Below, piece by piece: positions 26,518-35,745 of a stretch of 64,000 bases of DNA. The notes under the pieces were generated by a model. That model was given only the letters and a program-made list of their open reading frames with translations. It did no database searches and was not told the origin of the DNA. The DNA comes from Flavobacterium oncorhynchi. GTDB lineage: Bacteria; Bacteroidota; Bacteroidia; Flavobacteriales; Flavobacteriaceae. Position numbers and translations under genes: made by a program. Where the stretch lies: contig NZ_MUHA01000010.1 in NCBI RefSeq assembly GCF_002217355.1, positions 96,423 through 160,422 of the forward strand, in the 5' to 3' direction. The number at the start of each line of letters is the position of its first letter. Positions within the stretch are counted from its first letter, which is position 1.

Positions 26518-27876
26518 TTACAAATCTGTCTGCAGGTCCGAAGAATACAGAGACTTTTCTACAGCAGTATTTTGAGATATTTTTTGAATATCTACCAGAA
26601 TATCAACATCATTTTTAAAAATTGTGTTCAACACTTCAGCAACTTCCTTCGAAGTATGTTCATTAGAATATCCTACAAACTGAATCAGCTTATCTTTTTG
26701 TTGATGCATTTTAAATCCTGCCAAAGACAACTGAGACAAACGATTAGAAACATCAATATTATTGATTTTCACATTTGATTTTGTCAAAAAAACTATTGGA
26801 TTTCGAGCTTCTAAATCTATTAAAAACGGAACTCCATTTTCTATCTTTAAACTACAAAAATCACCTGTTCTATATCGTATTAATGGCAAGAAAGGGTTAC
26901 TGCCTCCGGTGACTACTAATTCTCCTCTTTCGCCATAAGGAAGCTTCACATCTTGATATTCATCAAAAATTTCTAAATACAAATCCGGCCGAATAACCTT
27001 ATATCCAATTTCTGAAGCATAAGCTATGTTTCTACATTCTGTTAACGAATAAAGATCGATAACAGGGCATTTAAAATAATTTTCTAATTTGCTTTTGGTG
27101 CCTTTTGTTAACTTCATAGCAGAGGATATTAAGGCCTTTGGATTCAGTTTAGGCTTTAAATCTAGTAATGCTGTAAAAGCGATTGGATCACCAGTAAGAA
27201 TTTGCGGATTATACTTCTCAAGGTATTTTTTACAATCATCAGGATGATTCCAATCTGACGGATTTAGATTTATTTTTAAAATACCTGCTCCTTCTAAATA
27301 GGTTGATAAAGAAGCATATGTCAATGTTTTTTGCTGCGCACAAATCAAAGCAATTGCTGCTGTATTTTTACTTTCTTTTATATGAATATCGAAATCTTTT
27401 AGAACCGATTCTATTTGCGGCAGCCAATTGGCTTGTGAAACGGCATCAAAAAGCACATCTAACTTTGGTCCTGTAGATCCTGAAGTATGATACACTAACA
27501 ACTCCTCTAAATTTGCATCATTAGAAACAAATAAATAAGGATATTTTCTAATGTCTTCTCTGGAAATGGTTGGAAAAGAACCTAAATCAGTGCCTTTTTT
27601 GTCATAAAAAGGTACTGTTTTAAGACACCATTTTAAATAGTCATTTACCCAAACTGGCGTTTGTCCTTCGTTCCAAAATACTGTTTTATCATAGTACTTT
27701 TTTTTATAGGAATGGACTTTTGAAAGTTGTAGTGCGTTTAATCGATCGCCGCTTTTAAAATTAAATTTTGGAGCAAAAGCATCTTGTCTAAGTTCATTTA
27801 AGAAACTTAAATCATCAAGCAGCGGAAAACGCTCCTCATCTGTTAATGCAATTTGTGGATTACTACTCGCGTCCAT
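26518..27876 (-). CDS. AMP-binding (phenylacetate-CoA ligase-like) enzyme
   Basis: A 452-residue adenylate-forming protein. Motifs: YHTSGSTGPKLDVLF (AMP-binding P-loop, near 125-140), 'DLYSLTECRNIAY' (near 275) and RYRTGDFCSL (near 340), followed by a short C-terminal lid. It is closest in pattern to PaaK-type ligases acting on aryl acids. The substrate is not known. It is the last gene of the seven-gene operon and overlaps the previous gene by 14 bases, so it is probably made together with the MoxR/vWA proteins. An adenylating enzyme in such a system is unusual. Confidence 0.75.
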   Translation of the reverse strand: MDASSNPQIALTDEERFPLLDDLSFLNELRQDAFAPKFNFKSGDRLNALQLSKVHSYKKKYYDKTVFWNEGQTPVWVNDYLKWCLKTVPFYDKKGTDLGSFPTISREDIRKYPYLFVSNDANLEELLVYHTSGSTGPKLDVLFDAVSQANWLPQIESVLKDFDIHIKESKNTAAIALICAQQKTLTYASLSTYLEGAGILKINLNPSDWNHPDDCKKYLEKYNPQILTGDPIAFTALLDLKPKLNPKALISSAMKLTKGTKSKLENYFKCPVIDLYSLTECRNIAYASEIGYKVIRPDLYLEIFDEYQDVKLPYGERGELVVTGGSNPFLPLIRYRTGDFCSLKIENGVPFLIDLEARNPIVFLTKSNVKINNIDVSNRLSQLSLAGFKMHQQKDKLIQFVGYSNEHTSKEVAEVLNTIFKNDVDILVDIQKISQNTAVEKSLYSSDLQTDL

Positions 27877-28444
27877 ATGTATTTGCTGCTTCTCTGGCTT
27901 TTTTCTCTGCCATTTCTCTTTTAATAGCCATTATTCTTTCGTGCGCTTCGTAGGATTGTTTTAAAACTTTATGCCTGTCTGCACTGCTTAATGAAGATAA
28001 TTTATCTGCAGCTTCATCATAACTTTCGCTGTTAGGTATGATCTCACAACAATTTAGCAGCAAACGCACCATTTCTTCCGCACGTTCATCATCATTAATC
28101 CATTCCTTAAATTTTACATATGCAGCAGCTTCACGCAAATCTTCAAACCAAAATTTATAGAGTTTATCTGCAATAAATGGCTTATCTATAAAATCTTGAT
28201 GACTAAGAAGCCATAAAGAAATATGAATTGCCAGCCAATGATTATCTTTAATAAGATTTAAATCAGTATTGGTTGGTATGTTAAATTCAGTTCGTAAAAA
28301 ATCATTACTTACAATTCTGTATGTATCACAAATTAAAGCTGTTGAATTCAATCCATCTTTAAGAAGAAGATTCGAAGACTTTAAAAAGCTGTCTGGGCAT
28401 TTTCTTAAATAGGTAACTAGTTCAAAAACATCATATTTAGACAT
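27863..28444 (-). CDS. Helical hypothetical protein of the MoxR/vWA operon
   Basis: A 193-residue, mainly alpha-helical protein starting MSKYDVFELVTYLRKCPD. The C-terminal third is charged and coiled-coil-like ('LKQSYEAHERIMAIKREMAE'). I recognise no family. The ATG at 28444 was chosen because it overlaps the end of the vWA gene by only eight bases; longer starts (28450, 28477) exist. Its position between the zincin-vWA and the ligase suggests an adaptor for the complex. That is inference. Confidence 0.65.
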   Translation of the reverse strand: MSKYDVFELVTYLRKCPDSFLKSSNLLLKDGLNSTALICDTYRIVSNDFLRTEFNIPTNTDLNLIKDNHWLAIHISLWLLSHQDFIDKPFIADKLYKFWFEDLREAAAYVKFKEWINDDERAEEMVRLLLNCCEIIPNSESYDEAADKLSSLSSADRHKVLKQSYEAHERIMAIKREMAEKKAREAANTYGRE

Positions 28445-30203
28445 AGGCATAATTTTGTTGTGAAAACTCTGATGCAAATTTTAAAAGTTCAGCTTCGTTT
28501 GTGACATAATATACTTTCCAACCCATTTTTTCTAATCGTATTACTAAATCTTTTTGATAATCTGGTAGAGAATGCAAAACCATAGTTCCGTGTCCACCAG
28601 CATTTTTTAATGCAATTTCGGCCAATTCCCAATGTGTTTGTTTCTTTTGTGTATCAGAATTTAACATGCTGAATATATCATTGTCCGTAACGATTACAAT
28701 ATGTGATTTTTTATTTGTTTTTTCTCCAAACGGTTTTCGCAATCGCTCAATTCCGTAGGCATAACCAGTTCCCAAATAAGAGGTTAAGGTAGTTAGCAAA
28801 TCTGTTTCATCAGAAATAAAACCATCTGTTTCCAAATAACTTCCTGGTTCACCAGATAAACACCCCATAACGGATGCTCCAGCACGTAAAGCAGATAATC
28901 CAATAATTGTTGCTGCGAGAACCGGCCATGAAAAATTTTCTATTGGATTCATCATCGAACCAGAGCAGTCTATCCCCATATATACATCTAAAGGTCCTTC
29001 TGAAATATTATTATCAGAGTCTGCACCGTAAGTTCTTTTTTGAGTGGTTAATCCGGGAATAATTGCAGGTGATAAAATAGCCGATTGCAGCCAGTCTACT
29101 TCTTCGATGGCGTCTCCAATATCCCACGTTTCCAAACCTTCTGGTAAATCCATAGAAACATTTTCTGAAGTCTCTACAGGAAAATCGATTAAATGAGATA
29201 AAGCAATTTCCTTATAATAGGCATTAACCAAACTCTGCTCATCAGCATTTGGGTTGACTTGCTGCATTAAGTCGATATAATTTCCCGGCCCCATATATCC
29301 ATTTCTTGGTCCAAATCCGCCTTTTTTATTTTTATCTAAACCTAAAACATCGATGTTTTTCTTGCCGCCGTCTTCTTTTAAACTAATCGCTTCTTTTCGC
29401 ATATCGACTATTTCATCATAGCCTTCTAAATCAAGTTCTGTCATACCCGAGATATCCATAGCTCCTTTGCCTGCATCTTCTGCATCTAATAATATCAAAA
29501 TCTTTTTGCGTGCATCTCGAAACGTTTTATCATCCATTAAATAGGGATATAACATTACAGCAAATCTTCCTCCTCCATGAATCCAGCCCTTTGAATAACT
29601 TCTAACCAAAGAAGCTAATAATGAAGCATCCGCATCTATTTTTTTACTGTGAAATGATAAATTCACTGCTAATTCGCCGCGTTTCAAACGCCACAAATAT
29701 TCATAGGTACGCATCATTAATGTCCATAATTCAGAAAAATTATCTTCTGAATTAATCGCTTTATAAACCTCTGAAATTTTTAATTTATTGACACGCTGTA
29801 ATTTATCATTAATTAAAAAATCAGTATATAAATTTGACACCATAGGTGCTCGATCCTCAATACCGGGTAAAGCAAAACGAATTCGGTTCAACAAAACAGC
29901 GTTGTCGTATAAATTTGCAGGTGCAAAAATGTGATGCCCTATTTCGTGCGCCAATACCTCAACAGCGTAATCGACAATACCGCGTTCTACAATTTCTTCT
30001 AAGTTTATCACTATGCGATGATCTGTTAATCGAATCATTGCAAAGCTGCCCGAAAGCCCTTCTTTTTGAGCTTCCTGATGCGACAAACACCAAATAGGTT
30101 CTTGCAAGCGCAGCAAAGGATTCCACTCCAGTTTTGCCTGCTGCCAACACGACTTCCAAGAGGCTAATGTTTCTTTTATTTGAGTTTCATTATGCATTTC
30201 CAA
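28437..30203 (-). CDS. Zincin metallopeptidase - von Willebrand A fusion protein
   Basis: A 588-residue cytosolic protein (no signal or membrane helix). The N-terminal part has a zinc-peptidase motif HEIGHH at 86-91 and a downstream segment 'NLYTDFLINDKL' (near 132) that may carry the further ligand. The C-terminal part (about 400-588) is a vWA domain with a MIDAS motif D-C-S-G-S-M near 410, GTGYAYG near 490 and 'HIVIVTDNDIFSML' near 510. The combination resembles the DUF2201/COG3864-type peptidase-vWA proteins partnered with MoxR ATPases. The gene overlaps both neighbours (14 and 8 bases). It is presumably the effector of the MoxR chaperone at 31149-32741. Confidence 0.8.
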   Translation of the reverse strand: MEMHNETQIKETLASWKSCWQQAKLEWNPLLRLQEPIWCLSHQEAQKEGLSGSFAMIRLTDHRIVINLEEIVERGIVDYAVEVLAHEIGHHIFAPANLYDNAVLLNRIRFALPGIEDRAPMVSNLYTDFLINDKLQRVNKLKISEVYKAINSEDNFSELWTLMMRTYEYLWRLKRGELAVNLSFHSKKIDADASLLASLVRSYSKGWIHGGGRFAVMLYPYLMDDKTFRDARKKILILLDAEDAGKGAMDISGMTELDLEGYDEIVDMRKEAISLKEDGGKKNIDVLGLDKNKKGGFGPRNGYMGPGNYIDLMQQVNPNADEQSLVNAYYKEIALSHLIDFPVETSENVSMDLPEGLETWDIGDAIEEVDWLQSAILSPAIIPGLTTQKRTYGADSDNNISEGPLDVYMGIDCSGSMMNPIENFSWPVLAATIIGLSALRAGASVMGCLSGEPGSYLETDGFISDETDLLTTLTSYLGTGYAYGIERLRKPFGEKTNKKSHIVIVTDNDIFSMLNSDTQKKQTHWELAEIALKNAGGHGTMVLHSLPDYQKDLVIRLEKMGWKVYYVTNEAELLKFASEFSQQNYAYV

Positions 30204-31170
30204 GACTGAATAAGTATAAAAAATAGGAATTTTGCAACGTTAAAACCAATGTATTTTCTGTTGTCGCAAAAGATGAAATCTTTCTTGTGTCAATTTTTTC
30301 GTTGCCTTTTCCGAGCCATTTCTCCAAGTTATCTAATCGATTAGAATTTGATAAAATTAGAGATGCATCAACAGAATTTGCAGGAACCAAAACTTTTCCA
30401 AATTGGTCTGCAAAAAGTGCATAACTGCTTTTCGAATCGGTTACAAATATGTTTCCATCAATTTTTGCTAGTCTCGGCGGATTTTCAAAAAATCCATCTG
30501 TGTCTTTAAAACCTCCTTGTACGCCCTCAAATTTTGCTTTTTCATTCGCCCAAGGATTCTTAAAAAGCTGAATCGAACTTTTGTCTGAACTTATGGCATT
30601 ACTAACTATTTCTTGCAGATTCTCAGAAAGTTCTTTGAAATCTGTATTTAAACGAATCCTCAAATGCGCCAAACCGCATCTCCACGCATAAATACGTCCT
30701 GCAATTTTAAAATCCTCAATAGTTTTAATCTCAGAGTTGCTAATCTTGATTAGATTACACCAATCTATTGTTTTTTCTGGTGCATATATATGCAGATTAA
30801 AAAGAACGTCATTTAACAATGAAATTACTTTTACAGGAAATTTCACGACCAAGTTTGGCATTTGCTCCATTAAGAGCCAAGCCTCTTTGTATTCGTCTTT
30901 ATAGCGAATTGCAGATCCGTTTCCAATTAACTTCAATGATTCTTGATAAAGCGCTTTTACGATTTCATGAATTTTTTCTGGAGCTGAATTTAAAGCAGTC
31001 GTTTCTTTTACAATTGGCTCAACAACTTCTACCATCCAACTCGTAATTGCATGAGCAGGCAAATTGCCATATTTCATTTCGCTCTCATTGTACCATCGAT
31101 TGTACAACGTGCTTTTTTCGCTTAATTCTGCAATAAGTGGTTGAAAGCTTATTTTTTCCATTGCAGCCAT
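30190..31170 (-). CDS. Hypothetical partner protein of the MoxR/vWA system
   Basis: A 326-residue protein. Residues about 1-205 are helical; about 225-326 read as short beta-strands ('RLAKIDGNIFVTDSKSSYAL', 'FGKVLVPANSVDASLIL', 'NTLVLTLQNSYFLYLF'). A helical part followed by strand pairs recalls the third components (bpX-type) of MoxR-vWA ternary systems, but too little is visible to assign it. It overlaps the MoxR gene by 22 bases and the vWA gene by 14. Confidence 0.65.
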   Translation of the reverse strand: MAAMEKISFQPLIAELSEKSTLYNRWYNESEMKYGNLPAHAITSWMVEVVEPIVKETTALNSAPEKIHEIVKALYQESLKLIGNGSAIRYKDEYKEAWLLMEQMPNLVVKFPVKVISLLNDVLFNLHIYAPEKTIDWCNLIKISNSEIKTIEDFKIAGRIYAWRCGLAHLRIRLNTDFKELSENLQEIVSNAISSDKSSIQLFKNPWANEKAKFEGVQGGFKDTDGFFENPPRLAKIDGNIFVTDSKSSYALFADQFGKVLVPANSVDASLILSNSNRLDNLEKWLGKGNEKIDTRKISSFATTENTLVLTLQNSYFLYLFSLGNA

Positions 31171-32741
31171 CTTTTGTAATTGGTGTATCGTTGATGCAGA
31201 TATTTTAGTTTTAAAATATCATCAGCTCGGTAACCGTACAGCTTTTTCTCTTCAGACCACTTTTGCAGCTGCTTTTCAATACTTAAAAGGCGATTATCAA
31301 TTTCTTTTGAAGATATATTTTCAAGACCTTTTTTAAATTCCTCTTCAAATCGATCAACTGGATCATTTCTATCCAAATCCTGACTCACATATTCATCGCA
31401 AGACAAATCGAATAAGTTTCGCAGCCACACAATTCGATCTACTCTGTATACTTCATTGCCTATTTGATCGAAAAATGGAGATTCTAAATGCGGCGTCAAA
31501 CTGTCGTGTAAAACAAATGGCAGAACTTGTCTAATATCTTCTAATTCTACTTTTCGATTTCCTCTAAAATAAGCCAATGCTTTAGAAAACATTAGTAATG
31601 TCATGATTTTTCTAACAGATAAACCATTCTTTGCCTGCGAACCTAAATCTTTAATCGGATCTTTTCCTGTCTCTTTCCTAAAAAGAACACGCATATCCAT
31701 ACCAGATAATTTTGCCGTGTCTTTGGTCATATATTCCAGTCGGTTAGACGCAGGTTCAAAAAATTCAAACTGGCGGCAGAAAAACTCGATACGTTTACGT
31801 AATTCTGGATCTATTTGAATTCCTCTAATTTGCTTATTTACAGTCGTTAATTCTTCTTCTGTAAAAATAATTTCTTCCGGAATTATTGCTTCTGGCTTAA
31901 AATTGAGCTCAATGCGCTGCAATAAATCTTCAATAAACCTTGTATTAAAGTGCATAGCTCTAATAACAATATCAATTCTATCCTTTAAGGCTTCAATAAC
32001 CTGATAAGTTCCTCCTCCTGCATCATCGTTAGCAGTTAGATACCATGCGCCATCAGGACATTCATAAATCTGATCAAAAATTTCAGCGTAGTTATCGGCC
32101 AGCACGGTTAATAAAGCGGATTGCGTTCTAGTTGGAATTCGATTATATTCATCAATAATTTTTACTCTCATGCCTAACCATTTTCGCCAAGCAATTCGAA
32201 TATCTGAAGTTTTTTCGGCCTTTACCATATCCGAAGGCAATGGATGTCCTAATAAATCTGAAATTGTCATTTGAGGCTGACCATGCTGAATGGCTCGCAT
32301 TACATCTTTATTATCATATCCAGCCAGCAAACCCATCAAAACAGAAGTAGCTGTTTTTCCGCGGCCTGGCCCGCCAACAATAAGACATTTACCTCTTACA
32401 GCTAAATTTAACAGAGGCATTAATACAAAACTAGAATAGCTTTGATCTGTAGGCAGATAAACGGGTACTTTACTGTCTCCAAATAAAAACTTTTTAGGAT
32501 CACTGTCATTAAATTCGATATCATAATACGGACTAATAATGGCCGTATTAGCGATCCAAAAATACGCTTGGCGCAGTTTCTCATCTAAAGTAATTGCATC
32601 ACCAGATTCTTTTTGAAAATCATCACTTGAATAAAGATCTTCTACTTGAAATTTATTATTGCTTTTGGCATCTTGTGGATTCGTTGGTGATTCCGGAACT
32701 TTCTTAAAAAATCCCATCGTTTTATTTAATAAATCAGACAT
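31149..32741 (-). CDS. MoxR-type AAA+ ATPase
   Basis: A 530-residue ATPase. Walker A GGPGRGKT at 123-130, Walker B IIDEYN at 195-200, sensor-1 region 'YLTANDDAGGGTYQ', an arginine-containing 'ALKDRIDIVIRAMHF', and a lid domain to about 420. The C-terminal 100 residues are helical and end 'KYLHQRYTNYKRWLQWKK'. MoxR ATPases act as chaperones loading cofactors or remodelling complexes together with vWA proteins. Here the vWA protein is two genes downstream in the same overlapping operon, and 24 bases separate it from the NadR-like gene upstream. Confidence 0.88.
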   Translation of the reverse strand: MSDLLNKTMGFFKKVPESPTNPQDAKSNNKFQVEDLYSSDDFQKESGDAITLDEKLRQAYFWIANTAIISPYYDIEFNDSDPKKFLFGDSKVPVYLPTDQSYSSFVLMPLLNLAVRGKCLIVGGPGRGKTATSVLMGLLAGYDNKDVMRAIQHGQPQMTISDLLGHPLPSDMVKAEKTSDIRIAWRKWLGMRVKIIDEYNRIPTRTQSALLTVLADNYAEIFDQIYECPDGAWYLTANDDAGGGTYQVIEALKDRIDIVIRAMHFNTRFIEDLLQRIELNFKPEAIIPEEIIFTEEELTTVNKQIRGIQIDPELRKRIEFFCRQFEFFEPASNRLEYMTKDTAKLSGMDMRVLFRKETGKDPIKDLGSQAKNGLSVRKIMTLLMFSKALAYFRGNRKVELEDIRQVLPFVLHDSLTPHLESPFFDQIGNEVYRVDRIVWLRNLFDLSCDEYVSQDLDRNDPVDRFEEEFKKGLENISSKEIDNRLLSIEKQLQKWSEEKKLYGYRADDILKLKYLHQRYTNYKRWLQWKK

Positions 32742-32765
32742 AGCTATATTTTGATTCTAAGTTAT

Positions 32766-33761
32766 TTAAAATTTACAATTCTCTGAGGCAGATAATACTT
32801 TTGATACTTGCTCAATTCGTTCATCAATAGTACCATTGAGCATATAATATTTAAGATTTCTATTGTTTAAATCTTCTATTATTTTTTGCTGAAATTCCTT
32901 TCTTTTCACATCACCGGATCGATCCCAAGTGTCATCATAAGGAATATCAGTATCACAAACAAAAATAATATCGTGCCTATTCTCTGCTGCTTTTGCTAAA
33001 TTTTCTAAGGCTGCAAGAGCAGTTCCATGATAATCCAGCGAAAATAAATAGGTCGTAATCGCATTAGTATCTGAGAACAAAATTCGATTTGATTGCAGAA
33101 CAAGAGCATCTTCTCTCTCAATGTGTGTTTCAGCAATTTTTAAAAGATCTTCTAAAGTTAGTCTTTTATTTATTTGATGCTTCTCCCAATATTCTCTTCC
33201 GTATTCAGGCATCCATTGCGTATCAAAATGAAAAGCCAATTTTTCTGCTAACGTAGTTTTACCAGTTGATGGAGCTCCAAGCAATACCACTTTTGTTATC
33301 AAATCTTTATAAACTATGGGATGAATAAATTTCTTATTTTCAAATGAATCTTTTCTAATTTTTGTGGCGGAGATTGGAATAATATTCCGACTAACATCAA
33401 CTTGTCGATTTACAGCATTCAGCGCAATACTCATATGTACGCCATAAGGCTCACTCGAGTAAAAATGCGAGATAGTACGATTACCTAAAACACTTAAAAC
33501 ATAATCTTCCTGAATTTTCATAATCTCTGGTGTATAACCAGTATCATTTGGCGAATTCACACCTTCAATGACTACAATTTTCGGGTATATTTCACGTATC
33601 CAAGCTGCTCTGGTCGCTAAAGCAATATTTATTACTGGATCATCATAAATTAACACTATTAATTCATCAACTTCATTAACAGCAGTTTCTATTAATAATT
33701 GATGCCCTTTATGAAAAGGCGCAAACTTACCTAGTGTTAATCCAACTTTATGCTCGCTCAT
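32766..33761 (-). CDS. nadR: NadR-like NMN adenylyltransferase / ribosylnicotinamide kinase
   Basis: A 331-residue bifunctional enzyme for salvage of nicotinamide riboside to NAD. The N-terminal nucleotidyltransferase has GKFAPFHKGH (HxGH type), and the C-terminal kinase has the P-loop GAPSTGKTT near residue 177, followed by 'WMPEYGREYWE' and 'DTNAITTYLFS'. There is no N-terminal repressor domain, as usual outside enterobacteria. It overlaps pnuC upstream. Start: ATG at 33761 (MSEHKVGLTLGKF) is preferred; 33776 also possible. Its place in the MoxR operon suggests that NAD supply and that system are expressed together. Confidence 0.9.
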   Translation of the reverse strand: MSEHKVGLTLGKFAPFHKGHQLLIETAVNEVDELIVLIYDDPVINIALATRAAWIREIYPKIVVIEGVNSPNDTGYTPEIMKIQEDYVLSVLGNRTISHFYSSEPYGVHMSIALNAVNRQVDVSRNIIPISATKIRKDSFENKKFIHPIVYKDLITKVVLLGAPSTGKTTLAEKLAFHFDTQWMPEYGREYWEKHQINKRLTLEDLLKIAETHIEREDALVLQSNRILFSDTNAITTYLFSLDYHGTALAALENLAKAAENRHDIIFVCDTDIPYDDTWDRSGDVKRKEFQQKIIEDLNNRNLKYYMLNGTIDERIEQVSKVLSASENCKF

Positions 33762-34323
33762 ATTCAAATTCTTCATTATATACTTTTCTCCATTCTAGAT
33801 AACCAATTATTGCCATAATTAAAAAAAGCACATACAAACCTGTTGTAAAATACAAACCTTTGTACCAATATACTCCTATAGCAACTACATCTACAACTAT
33901 CCAAAACATCCAAGAATGCAATACTTTTTTAATCATTAAATATTGAGCAACAAGGCTTGCAATGGTTATAAAAGCATCTTCATAAGGAAAAGATGCATCA
34001 GTTTTTGTCTGCATAAAATAACCTAAACAAAAGGATAATAAAATGGTTGAACCAATCCAAAACGTTTCGTTTTTTATCAATGTTATACGCAATTTACTGT
34101 GATTTGAACCGCCATATTTCCAATTATACCAGCCAAATACCTGCAGAAAAACATAAACAACATGCAAAATCATATCTGAATATAATTTGGCTGTGTAGAA
34201 AATAAAACAATATAATATTACTTGAAGTAAACCAAAAGACCAACACCAGATATTTTGTTTAATAGTAAAATAAACGGCCATAAAGCCGAAAAAAGCGCCA
34301 AATATTTCTAAAGTTGTATCCAT
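33748..34323 (-). CDS. pnuC: Nicotinamide riboside transporter PnuC
   Basis: A 191-residue inner-membrane protein with about seven helices. The family signature is seen in IWCWSFGLLQVILYCFIFY and in 'VFLQVFGWYNWKYGG', with W/N residues lining the substrate path. It imports nicotinamide riboside, which the adjacent NadR-like kinase phosphorylates. It is the first gene of the seven-gene operon. No TPP or NAD riboswitch pattern was found upstream, which favours the nicotinamide rather than thiamine branch. Confidence 0.92.
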   Translation of the reverse strand: MDTTLEIFGAFFGFMAVYFTIKQNIWCWSFGLLQVILYCFIFYTAKLYSDMILHVVYVFLQVFGWYNWKYGGSNHSKLRITLIKNETFWIGSTILLSFCLGYFMQTKTDASFPYEDAFITIASLVAQYLMIKKVLHSWMFWIVVDVVAIGVYWYKGLYFTTGLYVLFLIMAIIGYLEWRKVYNEEFEYERA

Positions 34324-34877
34324 AATTGGGTATAAATATATAATAATGAATCAAAATTTTAATTGATAACGAATAACATTTAAACAATTTACATCTCTTT
34401 ATTTAAGTACTTTTTGAACGACTAATACTTTTTGAACAGATTAGAATCATTAACCATCTTATTGTCTGTAAAATGGAGATCTAAAAAAATACCAAAAGCG
34501 ATTGTGAACATAATTAACACAAGTAATTTTAAGAAATTAGAAAAACACATCCTTCCGTTTTTGATGTGTTCTTTCAAATTATGGACGAAGAAAAAACTAT
34601 ACAATTGTCTAAAAAAGGAGATATTGACATTTATTTTCGGCTAAACTTTTCAAAAAAACCACAAAAAATCCGCAAGAATATTCTTTAAAATAAAACATTT
34701 TAAAATTTTATTGATTTTTTTATTCAAATAAAAATCTTCTTTCCCTTATTTTTAAGGATAAAATAACCTTCTATTATCCAAATAAATACACTTCAACTAA
34801 CTTGCTTCGCTTGTGAATTTTTAGCTCAAAACGTGTTATTTCAAGTCTAATTTTAAAAAGTTTTTTTCAGAATCTTT
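34324..34877. other. Gene-free stretch upstream of pnuC and tRNA-Glu
   Basis: Very AT-rich. Overlapping frames of 60-70 codons on both strands (34422-34644) cannot be supported, although the minus-strand frame could encode one hydrophobic helix (FLKLLVLIMFTIAFGIFL). No riboswitch, repeat or RNA gene recognised. Confidence 0.4.
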
Positions 34878-34907
34878 TTGTGTATTTCAAAAATAGTTGC
34901 ATTTTTG
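34878..34907 (+). promoter_or_regulatory. Promoter of tRNA-Glu
   Basis: TTG at 34878-34880, 19 bases, then CATTTTTG at 34900-34907 (one mismatch to TAnnTTTG), then GCACCCGCAA. The spacing is the same as in both tRNA-fMet promoters. Confidence 0.7.
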
Positions 34908-34926
34908 CACCCGCAATAGCAAAACA

Positions 34927-34998
34927 GGTCCGTTCGTCTATCGGTTAGGACGCCAGGTTTTCATCCTGGTAAGGGGGGTTCGATTCCCCCACGGACTA
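34927..34998 (+). tRNA. tRNA-Glu (TTC)
   Basis: A 72-base cloverleaf without CCA. Anticodon TTC at 34960-34962 in the loop TTTTCAT closed by CCAGG/CCTGG. The T-stem is GGGGG/CCCCC with loop TTCGATT; the acceptor is GGTCCGT/ACGGACT. A terminator follows. Confidence 0.96.
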
Positions 34999-35002
34999 CA
35001 AA

Positions 35003-35033
35003 AAAAGCTTCAGAGAAATCTGAAGCTTTTTTG
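35003..35033 (+). terminator. Terminator of tRNA-Glu
   Basis: Perfect stem AAAGCTTCAGA / TCTGAAGCTTT with a T-run, member of the dispersed terminator family. Confidence 0.88.
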
Positions 35034-35055
35034 TTTTTAGGTACTTGCACTGCTT

Positions 35056-35745
35056 TTAATTTAACCAATCGGAAACTAATTTTCGGTAAGTTTCACCAAT
35101 TGGAAGCTGTTCTCCGCTAATCAACTGGATTTGGTTTCCATCAATAATTTTTATCTTGTTCTTTGGAATAATATACGAACGGTGAATGCGTACAAATTGG
35201 TTTACAGGCAGTTTTTCAAGAATATCTTTCATATTTTCGAGAACCATAATTTTTTCACCTTTTGTGTGTATTCGGATATAATCTTTTAATCCTTCAATGT
35301 AAAGAATATTATCTGTCGCAATTTTATAATGCTTCCTTTCGGCTTTAACAAGCAAAAAATCCTCAGAATCTTGGTTCTGAAAAGTTTCCTGCCAGCGAAT
35401 GAATTTCTCAACGCTTTGATAAAACCTATTGAACACTATAGGTTTCAATAAATAATCAATTACATGAAACTGAAAAACATCTAAAGCATAATCTGTATAA
35501 GCAGTTGTAACAATAAAGTTATGCTTTTGGTTAAACATCTGCATTAGTTCGATACCGGTAAGCTGCGGCATTTGTATATCAATAAAAACCAAATCGACTG
35601 TTTCATTATTCAATATTTCTATTGCTTTAAAAACATCCGAATCAGCATACAAAACATTCAATCTAGGAACTTTTGATGCATAATCAGCCATAAGTTTTAC
35701 CGCAAATGGCTCATCGTCTAATATAATACAATTTATTTTTTTCAT
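35056..35745 (-). CDS. LytTR-type response regulator
   Basis: A 229-residue two-component regulator. Receiver domain (1-115) with the phospho-acceptor Asp in 'LVFIDIQMPQLTGIELM', Thr in FIVTTAYTDYA and Lys in YLLKPI. The LytTR DNA-binding domain (about 130-229) has 'ILYIEGLKDYIRIH', FVRIHRSYIIPKNKI and LPIGETYRKLV. It overlaps the upstream histidine kinase by four bases (ATGA). The probable target is the divergent TonB-type receptor or its own operon. Confidence 0.93.
   Translation of the reverse strand: MKKINCIILDDEPFAVKLMADYASKVPRLNVLYADSDVFKAIEILNNETVDLVFIDIQMPQLTGIELMQMFNQKHNFIVTTAYTDYALDVFQFHVIDYLLKPIVFNRFYQSVEKFIRWQETFQNQDSEDFLLVKAERKHYKIATDNILYIEGLKDYIRIHTKGEKIMVLENMKDILEKLPVNQFVRIHRSYIIPKNKIKIIDGNQIQLISGEQLPIGETYRKLVSDWLN

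Noticed and set aside
34324-34440. TPP or NAD riboswitch before pnuC
   Set aside because: No conserved core such as CTGAGA with the paired arms was found on the minus strand.
34422-34644. Overlapping 60-70 codon frames on both strands
   Set aside because: Very AT-rich, no ribosome site or family pattern; one hydrophobic stretch is not enough.
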